NCBI RefSeq assembly: GCF_002159625.1
Contig: NZ_NFIZ01000014.1
Span: 1-62,463, forward strand
Origin: Olsenella sp. An285
Lineage (GTDB): Bacteria > Actinomycetota > Coriobacteriia > Coriobacteriales > Atopobiaceae
DNA: 62,463 bases
Direction: 5' to 3'
Below, piece by piece: positions 60,963 through 62,463 of this stretch (the first letter of the stretch is position 1; every line of letters starts with the position of its first letter). The position numbers and the translations under genes were made by a program. The notes under the pieces are model-generated. The model saw only the letters and a list, made by a program, of their open reading frames with translations. It made no database searches and was not told the DNA's origin.

Positions 60963-62309
60963 CTATAGGCCGCGAGCCTCCGTGCGTTCGAGCAGGGTCA
61001 CGGTCTCCACGTGGTAGGTCTGCGGGAACAGGTCCACGGGGGTCACGTGGGCGGGCGAGAACGTGCCGGCCTCCTCGAAGCGAGCGAGGTCGCGCGCGAG
61101 CGTCGCGGGGTCGCAGCTCACGTATGCGATGGCGCGGGCGGGCTGCTCGGAGAGGCGGCGCACCACGTCCTCGGCGAGACCCGCTCGCGGCGGGTCCACC
61201 ACGATGACGTCGGCGTCGGTGTCGGGGAACTCGCGACCCGCGTCGCCGCCGATGGGGTCCACGTTGTCGAGGCCCGCGGTCTCGAGGTTGCGCCTCAGGT
61301 CTCGCACGGCGGGCCCGTAGGACTCCACGGCAGAGACGAAGCCCGCGCGCCGCGCGAGCGGCAGCGTGAAGGTCCCCGCGCCGCAGTAGAGGTCCATGGC
61401 CTCCTCGTCCCCCTGCGGGTCGAGGGAGTCCAGCACGAGCTCCACGAGCTTCTCGGCACCTCTGGTGTTCACCTGGAAGAAGGAGGGGGCTGAGACGCGC
61501 ATGCGCTCGTCGCCCACTATCTCGCCCCAGGACCCGGCTCCGGAGAGGCACTCGACGCCCGCGATGCGGCGGGCCTTGGCGGGCCCCTTCTGCATCACGC
61601 GGACCACCGAGGTCGGCTTGAGGGCGTCCGAGAGCACCTTGGCGGCCTGTGCGCGCGGGAAGGCGCCCGGTCGGTCCCAGAGGGCGACCTCGACGTCCTT
61701 GGTGCGTCGCGAGACGCGAATGCCGACGCGCTCGAGGTCGAGGTGGTGGCTGTTGGAGAGGTAGGTGAGCGCACCGGAGACGGCCCTGACGGCGCCGGCG
61801 TGCGCCTTGTCGAGCAGCATGCAGCTCTTGACGCGGACGACGTCGGCCTCGCCTCGGCCGTGCATGCCCAGGACGGCGCGCCCGCGGTCGCGCATGACCG
61901 CGAGCTCGACCTTGTTGCGGTAGCCCCAGGGGTCGCTCGGCGAGACGAGCGGCCTCACGAGGACCTCTGCGCGCTCGGTCCCCATGCGCCCGATGCGCGC
62001 GAGCGCGTCGACCACGCCGGAGCGCTTGGCTGCGGCCTGTGCGGGGTAGGAGAGCGAGGCCCAGGGGCACCCGCCGCACGCTCCCGCGAAGGGGCAGGCG
62101 GGAGTCACGCGGTCGGGCGAGGCGTCGAGCACCTCGACAGCCCGCGCGTGTGCCCAGCGGTCCTCGTCCCGGTCCACGACCGCGCGCACGCGGTCCCCGG
62201 CGACGGCGCCCTCGACGAAGACGGTCTTGCCGGATTCGTCGCGGGCCACCGCATCGGGGCCGTAGCTCATGCGCTCGCAGGTCAGCTCAATCTCTCGCGT
62301 CTGGCTCAC
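60963..62309 (-). CDS. rlmD: 23S rRNA (uracil-5-)-methyltransferase, RlmD/TrmA family
   Basis: A 448-residue SAM-dependent RNA m5U methyltransferase. Parts: N-terminal TRAM domain (1-60), iron-sulfur cysteines C72, C78 and C81 (CPFAGACGGCPW) plus one in VKSCMLLD near 162, SAM-binding DLYCGAGTFTLPLA, VDPPRAGL, and the catalytic cysteine in IAYVSCDPATLARDL. Starts at GTG 62309, overlapping the stop of the gene upstream. Actinobacterial members often have one such paralogue, so the exact rRNA or tRNA target is not certain. Confidence 0.93.
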   Translation of the reverse strand: MSQTREIELTCERMSYGPDAVARDESGKTVFVEGAVAGDRVRAVVDRDEDRWAHARAVEVLDASPDRVTPACPFAGACGGCPWASLSYPAQAAAKRSGVVDALARIGRMGTERAEVLVRPLVSPSDPWGYRNKVELAVMRDRGRAVLGMHGRGEADVVRVKSCMLLDKAHAGAVRAVSGALTYLSNSHHLDLERVGIRVSRRTKDVEVALWDRPGAFPRAQAAKVLSDALKPTSVVRVMQKGPAKARRIAGVECLSGAGSWGEIVGDERMRVSAPSFFQVNTRGAEKLVELVLDSLDPQGDEEAMDLYCGAGTFTLPLARRAGFVSAVESYGPAVRDLRRNLETAGLDNVDPIGGDAGREFPDTDADVIVVDPPRAGLAEDVVRRLSEQPARAIAYVSCDPATLARDLARFEEAGTFSPAHVTPVDLFPQTYHVETVTLLERTEARGL

Positions 62310-62463
62310 TCGTCACCCCCGCCAAAGAGGGTGCCGAAGGCCTGCCCAAAGAGGCCGAGCGCACGCGACACGCGCCCGCGCTTCTTGCGCGGGGCTGCCG
62401 GCCTGGGAGCAGGCGCGGAAGAGGGCCCCGGCGCCGGCGCCGGGGCAGCGGCCGGGGCGGGCT
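62306..62463 (-). CDS. C-terminal fragment of a Pro/Ala-rich protein (cut by window edge)
   Basis: The frame that ends in TGA at 62308-62306 gives 51 residues: a Pro-Ala repeat region (about 25 residues), then a basic patch RKKRGR and a short hydrophobic tail ending GTLFGGGDE. The stop overlaps the rlmD GTG start by two bases, which supports an operon. The main domain lies outside the window; I cannot name it. Confidence 0.6.
   Translation of the reverse strand, partial: PAPAAAPAPAPGPSSAPAPRPAAPRKKRGRVSRALGLFGQAFGTLFGGGDE

Noticed and set aside
1-62463. Prophage, integrative element or full insertion sequence
   Set aside because: No integrase, transposase, phage structural or conjugation gene is present; only short repeats and one toxin-antitoxin pair.

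Overview
The window is a compact, high-GC (about two-thirds G+C) bacterial chromosome segment with strong bias toward C- or G-ending codons, frequent GTG/TTG starts, and overlapping stop/start codons inside operons. The gene set points to a fermenting, anaerobic gut- or mouth-type actinobacterium of the class Coriobacteriia (Olsenella/Atopobiaceae-like): indolepyruvate:ferredoxin oxidoreductase (IorAB), AdhE, acetate kinase and phosphotransacetylase, ATP-type PEP carboxykinase, class III fructose-bisphosphatase, formate-tetrahydrofolate ligase, a formate channel, a single-cluster ferredoxin, and no respiratory genes. The genus is inferred from gene content, not proven. I saw no rRNA, tRNA, CRISPR array, prophage or full insertion sequence.

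Layout. 1-3.1 kb: end of a two-component system, then a scar where a 5'-truncated FtsX-type permease abuts, head to head, the 3' end of an MFS-like gene. 3.2-8.5 kb: LysR/aldo-keto reductase pair, then a divergent nitroreductase/EamA exporter pair in which both transcripts start with a similar short leader plus terminator, then a DUF2798 membrane protein and TcdA. 8.6-12.4 kb: iorAB-paaK, bracketed by paired palindromic repeats. 12.6-20.2 kb: galactose mutarotase, then a one-carbon/folate block fhs-fchA-folD-formate channel-folE-folC. 20.2-25.3 kb: zinc-ribbon membrane protein, thrS, class III FBPase. 25.4-30.7 kb: a hexitol-type PTS locus (DeoR regulator, sorbose-1-phosphate-reductase-like dehydrogenase, 1-phosphofructokinase, EIICBA) with repeated operators in the divergent promoter region. 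30.9-34.3 kb: adhE plus a kinase-like gene. 34.5-45.7 kb: dfrA/thyA, NUDIX, thioesterase, lipid kinase, RNase D, xseAB, HIT and ackA. 46-50 kb: a glutamate-type ABC importer with a class-I amidotransferase-like hydrolase. 50-62.5 kb: GNAT/epimerase, pckA, a VapBC-type pair, pta, glf plus a glycosyltransferase, P1 peptidase/Maf, ferredoxin and RlmD.

How the genes fit together. Sugars and hexitols enter by PTS; acetyl-CoA goes to acetate (Pta, AckA) or ethanol (AdhE). PckA and FBPase serve CO2 fixation and gluconeogenesis. Formate can enter through the FNT channel and be activated by Fhs, then passed through FchA and FolD to methylene-THF for ThyA/DfrA. The FolD here lacks the lysine and glutamine of the cyclohydrolase site, so FchA is probably required. 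IorAB and PaaK handle aryl-pyruvates and aryl-acetates from aromatic amino acids.

Non-coding signals are unusually rich: at least five families of intergenic palindromic repeats, a short CTTCTCG motif strongly enriched between genes, and the twin leader motif near 5.8 kb, which is my best candidate for an undescribed regulatory element.
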